NCBI GenBank assembly: GCA_002435585.1
Contig: DJDY01000143.1
Location: forward strand, 1,763-23,318
Direction of reading: 5' to 3'
DNA: 21,556 nucleotides
Source: Lachnospira sp. UBA5912
GTDB taxonomy: Bacteria > Bacillota > Clostridia > Lachnospirales > Lachnospiraceae
This document shows, piece after piece, positions 8,513 through 15,794 of the stretch. The stretch's first letter is position 1; every line of letters starts with the position of its first letter. The notes under the pieces were generated by a model. It was not told the DNA's origin and ran no database searches. It was given only the letters and a program-made list of their open reading frames with translations. Both the position numbers and the translations under genes were made by a program.

Positions 8513-10239
8513 TATAAATCTGCTCCTTCCTTCTGTGATTCATATATTTCCTGATATATTTTATTAGTCTTTAATAACTCATCATGTGTTCCTATTGCAT
8601 TCACACAGCCCCTGTCAAGAATAATTATCTGATCTGCATGTTTAACAGAAGATATTCTCTGGGCAATGACAATCTTTGTCATATCCGGAAGCTTCTTTGC
8701 AAGCTCTTCTCTTATCCTGCCTTCCGTTGCCGTATCCACAGCACTTGTAGAATCATCAAGTATGAGAACCTTAGGTTTTTTTAATATAGCTCTAGCTATA
8801 CATATACGCTGCTTCTGTCCACCAGAAACATTAACGCCGCCCTGTCCCATCTCTGATTCATACCCTGCCGGAAGTCTGTCTAAGAATTCATCAACACATG
8901 CTATGTGACATGCTTCGTCTATCTCCTCTTTAGTTGCATTTTCATTTCCCCAGCGAAGATTAGATATAAGTGAACCTGAAAACAATGTATTTTTCTGAAG
9001 AACAACTGCAATAGCATCACGCAGGTGTCTTACTGGATAATTCTTAACATCTATTCCATCTATACGCACAGTTCCCTTAGTAGCATCATACAGTCTTGGA
9101 ATAAGCTGCACCAATGTTGTTTTAGCTGAACCGGTCTGTCCTATAATACCTACTGTCTGACCTGGCTTTATATGAAATGAAACATCTGAAAGCACATATT
9201 CCTTAGCCTCATTTTTATACTTAAACCACACATGGTCAAACTCTATCTCGCCTTTTTTAACGCTTATATCCTGTGAATTCTCATCAGTTATGTCGATTTT
9301 TTCATCAAGAACCTCAACTATTCTTTGTGCAGATGCCAGCGAACGTGTCATCATAAGAAATACATTTGACATCATCATAAGCGAATTAAGAATCAAAAGG
9401 ACATAACTTAAAAAGCTGGTCAGTTCGCCAATCTTAAGCTGTCCTGCATTAATAAGATGTCCACCTACGAAAAGAATCGCTATAATCGTTCCATACATAA
9501 CGAATTGCATTGCCGGCATATTAAGTACTGCTATTCCAAATGCTTTTTCAGATTCTGCCTTAAGGTTTGCATTTACCTCTTTAAACTTGTCTACTTCATA
9601 ATCTCCCCTTACATATGACTTTACTACTCTTATAGCAGTAAGATTTTCCTGTATGCTTCTGTTAACAAGATCAATAGCATTCTGCATTTTTCCATACAAA
9701 GGTCTTACATTCATTATTATTATGATAAGTAATGTGGCAAGTATTGGAAGCGCCACAAAGAATACAAGAGCAAGTGTTTTATTAATAGTAAATGCTATTG
9801 ATGATGCAAATATAAGCATGACAGGACTTCTTCCAAATGGTCTCATACCTGTTGAAACTGAATTCTGTATATTGGTAACGTCACTTGTAAGACGTGTAAC
9901 AAGTGACGATACCCTAAAATGGTCTATATTAGAAAATGAATATGACTGAAGCTTTTCATATTCTGCTTTTCTGATATTCGCACCAAGTCCCTGTCCGGCA
10001 AGCGACTGGAATCTTGCACTTCCTATTCCAAGTACAAGAGCTATAAGAGCACATAAAGCCATCTGTAAACCTTTTATATATATGTAATGTGTATCACCAT
10101 TAGCAACACCATTATCTATAAGATCTGCCATAATCATAGGCACCATCAGTTCAAGCATAGCCTCAACTGCAATACACAAAAGTGCCAGATAAGCATATTT
10201 TTTATATTGCTTCATATATGAAAAAATTCTTTTCAGCAT
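8512..10239 (-). CDS. ABC exporter half-transporter, degenerate ATP-site subunit
   Basis: A 575-residue permease-ATPase and first gene of the exporter pair. Walker A is GQTGSAKTT (about residue 367) and the signature VSGGQ is normal. Walker B ends LILDDSTSAVD, so the catalytic Glu is Asp (about residue 496), and the H-loop reads IAQRISSV, with Gln in place of His. This half supplies the Walker and H-loop parts of the degenerate site, while its intact VSGGQ completes the partner's active site, as in TM287/288-type heterodimers. The start is ATG 10239 (MLKRIFSYMK), 11 bases after GGAGG; an in-frame ATG at 10272 lies ahead of that ribosome site. A strong promoter with a MarR-like dyad lies 35-65 bases upstream. 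Confidence 0.92.
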   Translation of the reverse strand: MLKRIFSYMKQYKKYAYLALLCIAVEAMLELMVPMIMADLIDNGVANGDTHYIYIKGLQMALCALIALVLGIGSARFQSLAGQGLGANIRKAEYEKLQSYSFSNIDHFRVSSLVTRLTSDVTNIQNSVSTGMRPFGRSPVMLIFASSIAFTINKTLALVFFVALPILATLLIIIIMNVRPLYGKMQNAIDLVNRSIQENLTAIRVVKSYVRGDYEVDKFKEVNANLKAESEKAFGIAVLNMPAMQFVMYGTIIAILFVGGHLINAGQLKIGELTSFLSYVLLILNSLMMMSNVFLMMTRSLASAQRIVEVLDEKIDITDENSQDISVKKGEIEFDHVWFKYKNEAKEYVLSDVSFHIKPGQTVGIIGQTGSAKTTLVQLIPRLYDATKGTVRIDGIDVKNYPVRHLRDAIAVVLQKNTLFSGSLISNLRWGNENATKEEIDEACHIACVDEFLDRLPAGYESEMGQGGVNVSGGQKQRICIARAILKKPKVLILDDSTSAVDTATEGRIREELAKKLPDMTKIVIAQRISSVKHADQIIILDRGCVNAIGTHDELLKTNKIYQEIYESQKEGADL

Positions 10240-10255
10240 TATTAGTTGCACCTCC

Positions 10256-10277
10256 AATTGTTGTATATGCAACTATT
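10256..10277. promoter_or_regulatory. MarR-type operator dyad
   Basis: The plus strand has GTTGTATATGCAAC (10260-10273) inside a longer imperfect palindrome of 22 bases (10256-10277). On the minus strand it is TTGCATATACAA, the shape of MarR sites in front of ABC exporters. It overlaps the -10 and the expected transcription start, fitting repression by the MarR protein encoded downstream. Confidence 0.6.
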
Positions 10278-10302
10278 GTAACACCAACCATAACAAAGTC
10301 AA
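10275..10302 (-). promoter_or_regulatory. Promoter of the ABC exporter operon
   Basis: The minus strand reads TTGACT (10302-10297), a 16-base spacer and TACAAT (10280-10275), 36 bases before the ABC start codon. The operator dyad begins at the downstream edge of the -10. Confidence 0.75.
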
Positions 10303-10435
10303 GTTTTTATTCTAATATCATGATATAAATGTCAAAAGTACAAAAAATCGTCTATACTTGCAGAAATAGACTTTTTTACTTAAGACACGCTAAACACTAA
10401 AACAGAATAAAATGTTGTGATTACGGCAAAATACC

Positions 10436-10483
10436 TCAAAATAAAAACAGCCATAATAGTATTAAATAAGCTATCATGACTGT
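10436..10483 (-). terminator. Rho-independent terminator of the Gfo/Idh/MocA gene
   Basis: On the minus strand a 13-bp stem (10471-10483 with 10447-10459, including two G-U pairs) and an 11-base loop are followed by TTTTTATTTT. It starts about 20 bases past the stop codon. Confidence 0.75.
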
Positions 10484-10503
10484 CATAATTATAAATTTTT
10501 TAA

Positions 10504-11490
10504 TTATATCTCACCTTCAAATTTCATGCCCCAATCCTTTCTAAGCTTATACATCTGACCGGTTAAGGAAAGACTGTCTGACATAGTATAATAATCACTG
10601 CTGCTAAGACCAAGTTTTATACACCGGCTGACTTCGCGTATTTCATACTCAAATCCGTTAATATCAACTGGGCATTTTATAACTTGTTCTTCTTTATTAT
10701 CTGCTGTTTGTAACATCATAGTCTCAGCATGCTGAAAATCCGGCAGAAAAATACTTCCATTTGTCCCCACAATGCGTGCATTACGCTTCATCTCCTGTCC
10801 TATTGTCTGCACTGATTCTGCATAGCAGCCATCTGGATATGTAAGCAGAAGACGGCTATAATCATCTGTACCATACTCGTTAATGTGTACTTCCTTTGTT
10901 TCAATCCTCTCTGGCTCACATCCTGTAATGATACGAAGGAATCCAAGATTATATATACCAATATCAAGGAGTGCACCACCTCCAAGAGCCGAATCAAACT
11001 TTCTGTCCTTTCTGGCACCCGATGCTGCAAAGCCATACTGACAGGTTATCTTCTTCACCTCACCAATAACACCACCCTTAATTATGCTTTTTATCTTATT
11101 ATATAATGGAAGAAACCATATCCAGAATGCCTCCATTATAAAAAGCCCCTTTTTCTCTGCCATTTCATAAAGCATACGTGCCTGTTCTTCATTTATTGTA
11201 AAAGGCTTTTCACATAGGACATGTTTACCATGTTCTAAGCACAACTTACAATTTTCATAATGCAGCGTATTCGGTGTTGCAACATATATTACCTCAACCT
11301 CTGGATCTTCCGCAAGCGCCTCATAAGAGTCATAAAAATGTGGAATATCATATTGCTGTGCAAAACTTAATGCACTTTCCATATGTCTTGAACCAACGGC
11401 AACAAGCTGTTCATTCTCTTCACCCATCTGTTTTAATGTTGATGCAAACTTTTTTGCAATGGTACCAGTAGCTAAAATTCCCCACTTCAT
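10504..11490 (-). CDS. Gfo/Idh/MocA-family NAD(P)-dependent oxidoreductase
   Basis: A 328-residue dehydrogenase. The N-terminal Rossmann half shows 'GILATGTIAKKFASTL', the 'VIYVATPNTLHYENC' strand-loop and the family hallmark CEKPF at about residue 93 (catalytic Lys). The C-terminal half contains 'GGGALLDIGIYNLGFLRI', the substrate-side motif with Asp and Tyr. These resemble the trans-1,2-dihydrobenzenediol/xylose dehydrogenase branch. Family members oxidise sugars, inositols or similar polyols; the substrate is not evident. AAGGAG lies 9 bases before the ATG. A terminator follows immediately, so it is probably transcribed alone. It is divergent from adhE across a 420-base gap. Confidence 0.9.
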   Translation of the reverse strand: MKWGILATGTIAKKFASTLKQMGEENEQLVAVGSRHMESALSFAQQYDIPHFYDSYEALAEDPEVEVIYVATPNTLHYENCKLCLEHGKHVLCEKPFTINEEQARMLYEMAEKKGLFIMEAFWIWFLPLYNKIKSIIKGGVIGEVKKITCQYGFAASGARKDRKFDSALGGGALLDIGIYNLGFLRIITGCEPERIETKEVHINEYGTDDYSRLLLTYPDGCYAESVQTIGQEMKRNARIVGTNGSIFLPDFQHAETMMLQTADNKEEQVIKCPVDINGFEYEIREVSRCIKLGLSSSDYYTMSDSLSLTGQMYKLRKDWGMKFEGEI

Positions 11491-11679
11491 ATCATGATTC
11501 TCCTTTCATACCTGACGGTTTTCTATATTTGATATAATTTTATCATAAATAGTGCAGTTATAATATATATTTCTTCCACAAATATATATTGATGTGAGTA
11601 TTAAACAGTAATATATCAATAATTATAGCAATAATATACTATTGACATATGTATATGAAAATGATAAGCTATGGCTATA

Positions 11680-11705
11680 AAGATTGTTAATTAATTATCA
11701 ATCTT
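11680..11705. promoter_or_regulatory. Rex-like redox operator upstream of adhE
   Basis: TTGTTAATTAATTATCAA (11684-11701) matches the Rex pattern TTGTTAA-N4-TTAACAA at all but one arm position. The dyad extends to 26 bases with a single mismatched pair. Rex represses fermentation genes, including adhE, when the NADH/NAD+ ratio is low. The assignment is inference from sequence and from the gene controlled. Confidence 0.65.
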
Positions 11706-11713
11706 ATTTTTTA

Positions 11714-11742
11714 TTGGCATATTTTTCTCGTAATACTATATA
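11714..11742 (+). promoter_or_regulatory. Candidate adhE promoter
   Basis: TTGGCA (11714-11719), a 17-base spacer and TATATA (11737-11742) lie just downstream of the Rex-like dyad. An alternative -35, TTGACA at 11643-11648, lies upstream of the dyad but has only a weak -10 (TAAGCT). Either start would give an untranslated leader of 160 bases or more. Confidence 0.45.
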
Positions 11743-11750
11743 GAATACAT

Positions 11751-11776
11751 TTATAAGCAGTTATAATTGCTTATAA
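11751..11776. repeat. Perfect 9-bp hairpin in the adhE leader
   Basis: TTATAAGCA (11751-11759) and TGCTTATAA (11768-11776) flank an 8-base loop. It sits near the 5' end of the predicted adhE transcript. It may be a 5'-end stabilising stem or an operator. Confidence 0.5.
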
Positions 11777-11821
11777 GTGTATATAAGGTTATTTTAGAGA
11801 AGGAAGAGAAAGAATACTTAA

Positions 11822-11908
11822 TGTGAAACTGATTTTTCACAAGTGGACTTTGTGTCTGTGCGCACACGACACAAGCCGGTTATTTGAAAATAGTGCGCAG
11901 GAATGAGG
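11822..11908 (+). ncRNA. Structured cis-regulatory leader of adhE (copy 1, apparent pseudoknot)
   Basis: A compact fold can be read directly. Hairpin A is TGTGAAA (11822-11828) with TTTCACA (11835-11841). Hairpin B is TTGTGTC (11850-11856) with GACACAA (11868-11874) and an 11-base loop. The loop's TGCGCAC (11859-11865) is complementary to GTGCGCA (11893-11899), only a few bases before the GAATGAGG ribosome site, forming an H-type pseudoknot. The same layout, spacing and loop sequence recur before the next gene (14563-14648). This suggests a translation-controlling riboswitch-like element or a protein-binding leader. I do not recognise it as a named riboswitch. Confidence 0.7.
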
Positions 11909-11914
11909 AATATT

Positions 11915-14551
11915 ATGAATAAAGAAAAATCTTTAATTGTTGACAACATCCAGTCTCTTGAAGAGCTTATAAGTTCTGTAAAAGAGGCACAGCGTATCTT
12001 CTCGACATATTCACAGGAACAGGTTGATAAAATATTTACTGCTGCTGCCCTTGCCGCTAACAAAGCAAGAATACCTCTTGCAAAAATGGCTGTTAAGGAA
12101 ACTGGCATGGGAATAGTAGAAGACAAGGTAATCAAGAATCACTATGCTGCTGAATATATATACAACGCATACCGTGATACTAAAACCTGCGGTGTTATCG
12201 AGGAAGATAAAGCCTATGGTATCAAGAAAATCGCAGAACCTATCGGCGTTGTTGCCGCTGTTATTCCTACAACTAATCCTACTTCTACTGCCATATTCAA
12301 GACTCTTATTTCATTAAAAACCCGTAATGGTATTATCATAAGCCCTCACCCACGTGCTAAGAAAAGCACCATAGCCGCTGCCAGGGTTGTACTTGAAGCT
12401 GCTGTTGCTGCTGGTGCTCCTAAGGGCATAATCGGCTGGATTGATGTTCCAAGCCTTGAGCTTACCAACACTCTTATGAAGGAAGCTGATATTATACTTG
12501 CAACAGGAGGTCCTGGTATGGTTAAGGCAGCTTATTCATCCGGAAAGCCTGCACTTGGTGTAGGTGCCGGTAACACCCCAGCTATTATTGACAGCACTGC
12601 CGATGTCATACTTGCAGTCAACTCTATTATCCATTCAAAGACATTTGATAATGGTATGATATGTGCCTCTGAACAGTCAGTAATCGTTGATTCTTCTATA
12701 TATAAGCAGGTTAAAGATGAATTTACCAAGCGGGGCTGTCACTTTCTTAATAAAACCGAACTTGATAAAGTCAGAAAAACTATCATTATAAATGGTTCTT
12801 TAAATGCTAAGATTGTTGGCCAGAGTGCTTATAATATTGGAAAGCTTTCCGGCATAGAAGTACCTGAAAGTACTAAAATTCTTATTGGTGAGGTTACTTC
12901 TGTTGACCTTTCAGAAGAATTTGCACACGAGAAGTTATCTCCTGTTCTTGCTATGTATAAGGCAAAGGACTTTGATGATGCTTTAAGCAAAGCAGAGCGC
13001 CTTATAGCTGATGGCGGCTTTGGTCATACTTCTTCTATATATATTAATTCTGCAACCGAAAACGATAAACTTGCTAAGTTTGAGGAAGCTATGAAGACCT
13101 GCCGTATACTTATTAATACGCCTTCTTCACAGGGCGGTATCGGTGACCTTTATAACTTTAAGTTAGCACCTTCTCTCACACTTGGCTGTGGTTCATGGGG
13201 TGGTAACTCTGTATCCGAAAATGTAGGCGTAAAGCACCTTATTAACATAAAGACTGTTGCTGAGAGGAGAGAAAATATGCTGTGGTTTCGGGCTCCTGAA
13301 AAGGTATACTTTAAGAAAGGCTGCCTTCCTGTTGCACTTAACGAGGTAAAAACCGTGTTAGGTAAAAAGAAAGCATTTATTGTTACAGACCAGTTCTTAT
13401 ATAAGAATGGCTACACTAAATGCGTTACTGATAAACTTGATGAACTCGGTATAACACATACAACCTTCTTCAACGTAGCACCAGATCCTACTCTTGAATG
13501 TGCTCTAGAAGGAACCAAGGCTATTAACAGCTTCGGGCCTGACTGCATCATAGCTATCGGTGGTGGTTCTGCTATGGATGCTGCCAAGATTATGTGGGTT
13601 ATGTATGAACATCCGGAAGTTGATTTTATGGATATGGCCATGAGATTTATGGATATAAGAAAACGTATCTACACATTCCCTAAGATGGGAGAAAAAGCTT
13701 ACTTTATAGCTATTCCAACTTCTTCTGGTACAGGTTCAGAAGTTACACCTTTTGCAGTTATCACTGATGAAAAAACTGGCATAAAGTATCCTCTTGCAGA
13801 CTATGAACTGCTTCCTAAGATGGCTATTATTGATGCTGATATGTGTATGAACCAGCCTAAGGGACTTACAGCCGCTTCTGGTATAGATGCACTCACACAC
13901 GCACTTGAAGCTTATGCATCTATTATGGCTACTGACTATACTGACGGTCTTGCACTTAAGGCTATGAAGAATATATTCGAATATCTTCCAGCAGCATATG
14001 AGAATGGACCTCACGATGCCAAAGCAAGAGAACAAATGGCTACTGCTTCTACTATGGCTGGTATGGCATTTGCCAATGCTTTCCTTGGTGTATGCCATTC
14101 TATGGCTCACAAGCTTGGTGCTTACCACCATATACCTCATGGCATTGCAAACGCACTTCTTATAACAGATGTAATGCGCTTTAATGCAGCAGAGGTTCCT
14201 GCAAAGATGGGAACATTCTCGCAGTACGCTTACCCCCACTGCAAGGAAAGGTATGTTGAATGTGCCAACTTCCTTGGTATTGCTGGCATGAATGATGATG
14301 AAAAGTTTGAAAACTTCTTAAAGGCTATCGAAGATCTTAAAGATAAGGTTGGAATTAAGAAGACTATTAAAGACTACGGCGTTGATGAGAAAGACTTCCT
14401 TGCTACACTTGATGAGATGGTTGAAAATGCATTTGATGACCAGTGTACAGGTGCTAACCCTAGATATCCTCTTATGAGTGAGATAAAGGCTATGTATCTT
14501 AAGGCATACTATGGAAAAGAAGTGAATCCTACGGATATAAAGGCTAAGTAA
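11915..14551 (+). CDS. adhE: Bifunctional acetaldehyde-CoA/alcohol dehydrogenase
   Basis: An 878-residue fusion enzyme reducing acetyl-CoA to acetaldehyde and then to ethanol, regenerating NAD+ in fermentation; in other bacteria it forms spirosomes. Residues 1-440 are the CoA-acylating aldehyde dehydrogenase, with the nucleophilic Cys at about 250 (NGMICASEQS) and 'GVVAAVIPTTNPTSTAIFKT'. After a linker ('MLWFRAPEKVYFKKGC'), residues 450-870 are an iron-type alcohol dehydrogenase with the NAD motif GGGSAMDAAK and the metal-binding segments GIDALTHALEAY and CHSMAHKLGAYHHIPHG. The length fits the family. I choose ATG 11915, 6 bases after TGAGG; an in-frame ATG at 11903 lies ahead of that ribosome site. 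A Rex-like site and a structured leader precede it, so both redox and RNA-level control are likely. Confidence 0.97.
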   Translation: MNKEKSLIVDNIQSLEELISSVKEAQRIFSTYSQEQVDKIFTAAALAANKARIPLAKMAVKETGMGIVEDKVIKNHYAAEYIYNAYRDTKTCGVIEEDKAYGIKKIAEPIGVVAAVIPTTNPTSTAIFKTLISLKTRNGIIISPHPRAKKSTIAAARVVLEAAVAAGAPKGIIGWIDVPSLELTNTLMKEADIILATGGPGMVKAAYSSGKPALGVGAGNTPAIIDSTADVILAVNSIIHSKTFDNGMICASEQSVIVDSSIYKQVKDEFTKRGCHFLNKTELDKVRKTIIINGSLNAKIVGQSAYNIGKLSGIEVPESTKILIGEVTSVDLSEEFAHEKLSPVLAMYKAKDFDDALSKAERLIADGGFGHTSSIYINSATENDKLAKFEEAMKTCRILINTPSSQGGIGDLYNFKLAPSLTLGCGSWGGNSVSENVGVKHLINIKTVAERRENMLWFRAPEKVYFKKGCLPVALNEVKTVLGKKKAFIVTDQFLYKNGYTKCVTDKLDELGITHTTFFNVAPDPTLECALEGTKAINSFGPDCIIAIGGGSAMDAAKIMWVMYEHPEVDFMDMAMRFMDIRKRIYTFPKMGEKAYFIAIPTSSGTGSEVTPFAVITDEKTGIKYPLADYELLPKMAIIDADMCMNQPKGLTAASGIDALTHALEAYASIMATDYTDGLALKAMKNIFEYLPAAYENGPHDAKAREQMATASTMAGMAFANAFLGVCHSMAHKLGAYHHIPHGIANALLITDVMRFNAAEVPAKMGTFSQYAYPHCKERYVECANFLGIAGMNDDEKFENFLKAIEDLKDKVGIKKTIKDYGVDEKDFLATLDEMVENAFDDQCTGANPRYPLMSEIKAMYLKAYYGKEVNPTDIKAK

Positions 14552-14562
14552 TATAATATTTG

Positions 14563-14648
14563 GAAAATAAATTTTCACACGCGGGATTTGTGTCTTTGCG
14601 CACTTGACACAAACTCGATATGCGCAAAAGACGTGCGCAGAAATGAGG
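14563..14648 (+). ncRNA. Structured cis-regulatory leader of the kinase-like gene (copy 2)
   Basis: This repeats the adhE leader fold. Hairpin A is GAAAA (14563-14567) with TTTTC (14572-14576), a different sequence with pairing kept. Hairpin B is the same TTGTGTC (14588-14594) with GACACAA (14606-14612). The loop TGCGCAC (14597-14603) can pair with GTGCGCA (14633-14639) just before AAATGAGG. An extra TGCGCA at 14620-14625 could compete. It fills the gap of about 100 bases after adhE. The reading frame through it (from an ATG at 14588) is spurious. Confidence 0.7.
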
Positions 14649-14653
14649 TTATT

Positions 14654-15409
14654 ATGAAAAAATGTATATATAAAGGTGCTCTAAAGTCAGTATATGTTGA
14701 TAAGGATAAGGCTGAAAAGGTATTTGCACTATCTTACAGTAAGTCAGATGTATTATACGAAGCACTTAACACTGCAAGAGTTGAGGATACCGGTCTTGAT
14801 ATACCACGGCTTCTTAACGTATCCATAGTCGATGGAAAGTGGACCATCACAAGCGAATATGCCAAAGGTGAAACATTAAAAGAACTGTTAGCTAAACATC
14901 CTGAAAATGCTGATGCTTATATTGAAACTATGGTTGATTACCAGATAGCCATCAATAAACACAGTAATCCTCTTTTAGTTGATATGAAGAGTAAGCTTGA
15001 AAGACAGATTGGTGAGCTTAATATTCCTGCTGATACAAAATATGAGCTTGAATCAAGACTTTCAGAACTTCCTAATCATACTAAGTTATGCCATGGAGAT
15101 TACTGCCTTGAGAATATTATCGTACAGACTGACGATAAAAACCAGATAATTGCTATTACTGCTGTTGACTGGGTACATGCTACTAAAGGCAACGCTTCTG
15201 CTGATGCTGCTAACACATATCTTACACTTAAGCTTAGCGATGAAACACTTGCTGATAAGTACATAGCAATATTCTGTGAGAAAACATCTACCGATAGGCG
15301 TTATGTTGATAAATGGATGCCTATCGTAGCTGCTGCAAGACTTACTAAGAAAAAACCAGAAGAAAAAGAAATGCTTGAAGCTATGATTGATATATGCGAC
15401 TTCCAGTAA
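14654..15409 (+). CDS. APH/choline-kinase-fold phosphotransferase-like protein
   Basis: A 251-residue protein with the C-lobe signature of aminoglycoside/choline kinases: a catalytic loop HGDYCLENI (His147-Gly-Asp149, with Asn five residues later) and a metal-binding Asp in 'ITAVDWVHATKGNASADAAN' (about Asp172). The N-lobe is short, with a recognisable 'WTITSEYAKGETLKELLAKH' hinge region, but has no clear Gly-rich loop. It probably phosphorylates a small molecule; nothing shows which, and antibiotic resistance is not implied. ATG 14654 follows TGAGG by 5 bases. It is downstream of adhE, probably co-transcribed, and carries its own copy of the adhE leader, which points to a shared signal. Confidence 0.75.
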   Translation: MKKCIYKGALKSVYVDKDKAEKVFALSYSKSDVLYEALNTARVEDTGLDIPRLLNVSIVDGKWTITSEYAKGETLKELLAKHPENADAYIETMVDYQIAINKHSNPLLVDMKSKLERQIGELNIPADTKYELESRLSELPNHTKLCHGDYCLENIIVQTDDKNQIIAITAVDWVHATKGNASADAANTYLTLKLSDETLADKYIAIFCEKTSTDRRYVDKWMPIVAAARLTKKKPEEKEMLEAMIDICDFQ

Positions 15410-15421
15410 TATATTATATTG

Positions 15422-15726
15422 TTGTTTAACACACATTCTTAACAAACGGACAACATCATATATGCAAGAAGCAGATGTACATGCATAGGCGATGCCAGAA
15501 GCTTCAATTGGATATTTCTAAGACTTTTCATATAGGTAGTTGCTATTGCCGCTACCGTTCGATACGGGACATCCGTGTCTGTGGATAGCTGTGTAGTGAA
15601 GGAAAAGTCCAAGAACTATCACAATTTAACTTCAAGTGCATCTTATGATGAATGTGCATCTGCTTCTTGCATATATGATGTCTGGCATTGGCTTAATTTA
15701 CGAAAATGAATGTGTGGTTAAATCAA
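15422..15726 (+). ncRNA. Large structured RNA-like element, copy 1
   Basis: It begins about 12 bases after the kinase-like gene's stop codon with TTGTTTAA and CAAACGGAC (15443-15451). A 29-bp closing stem pairs 15454-15482 with 15652-15680; the only imperfection is a U-G pair on the plus strand. Inside are GATGC/GCATC (15491-15495 with 15638-15642), GAAG/CTTC, TTCAATTG/CAATTTAA, GATA/TATC, TTCT/AGAA and GACTTTTC/GAAAAGTC (15522-15529 with 15602-15609). The tip holds several small hairpins, including GACA-TCCG-TGTC (15568-15579). A tail with TAATTTAC and TTAAATCAA (15718-15726) follows. A homologue with compensating changes lies in inverted orientation at 15795-16129. There is no coding potential and no family I recognise. 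Confidence 0.7.
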
Positions 15727-15729
15727 ATA

Positions 15730-15790
15730 GACGAGGCATGAGGAGGCGGAATTGCGTGTAAAGCGCACAATTCCGCCCCCCCCTTTCGTC
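15730..15790. other. GC-rich inverted repeat between the two RNA-like elements
   Basis: GGCGGAATTG (15745-15754) and CAATTCCGCC (15768-15777) are perfect complements, followed by a run of eight C (15776-15783). Outside them, GACGA (15730-15734) pairs with TCGTC (15786-15790), and the repeat widens into TTAAATCAA/TTGATTTAA and TAATTTAC/GTAAATTA of the flanking elements. It may act as a two-way transcription stop for the convergent units, but neither side has a proper U-tract. It could equally be the symmetry centre of an inverted duplication. Confidence 0.6.
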
Positions 15791-15794
15791 CCAC

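Noticed and set aside
13736..14239. 167-residue open frame opposite adhE
   Set aside because: Antisense shadow of the alcohol dehydrogenase domain.
14588..14653. Upstream in-frame extension of the kinase-like gene
   Set aside because: It translates the structured leader shared with adhE; the real ribosome site and ATG are at 14645-14656.
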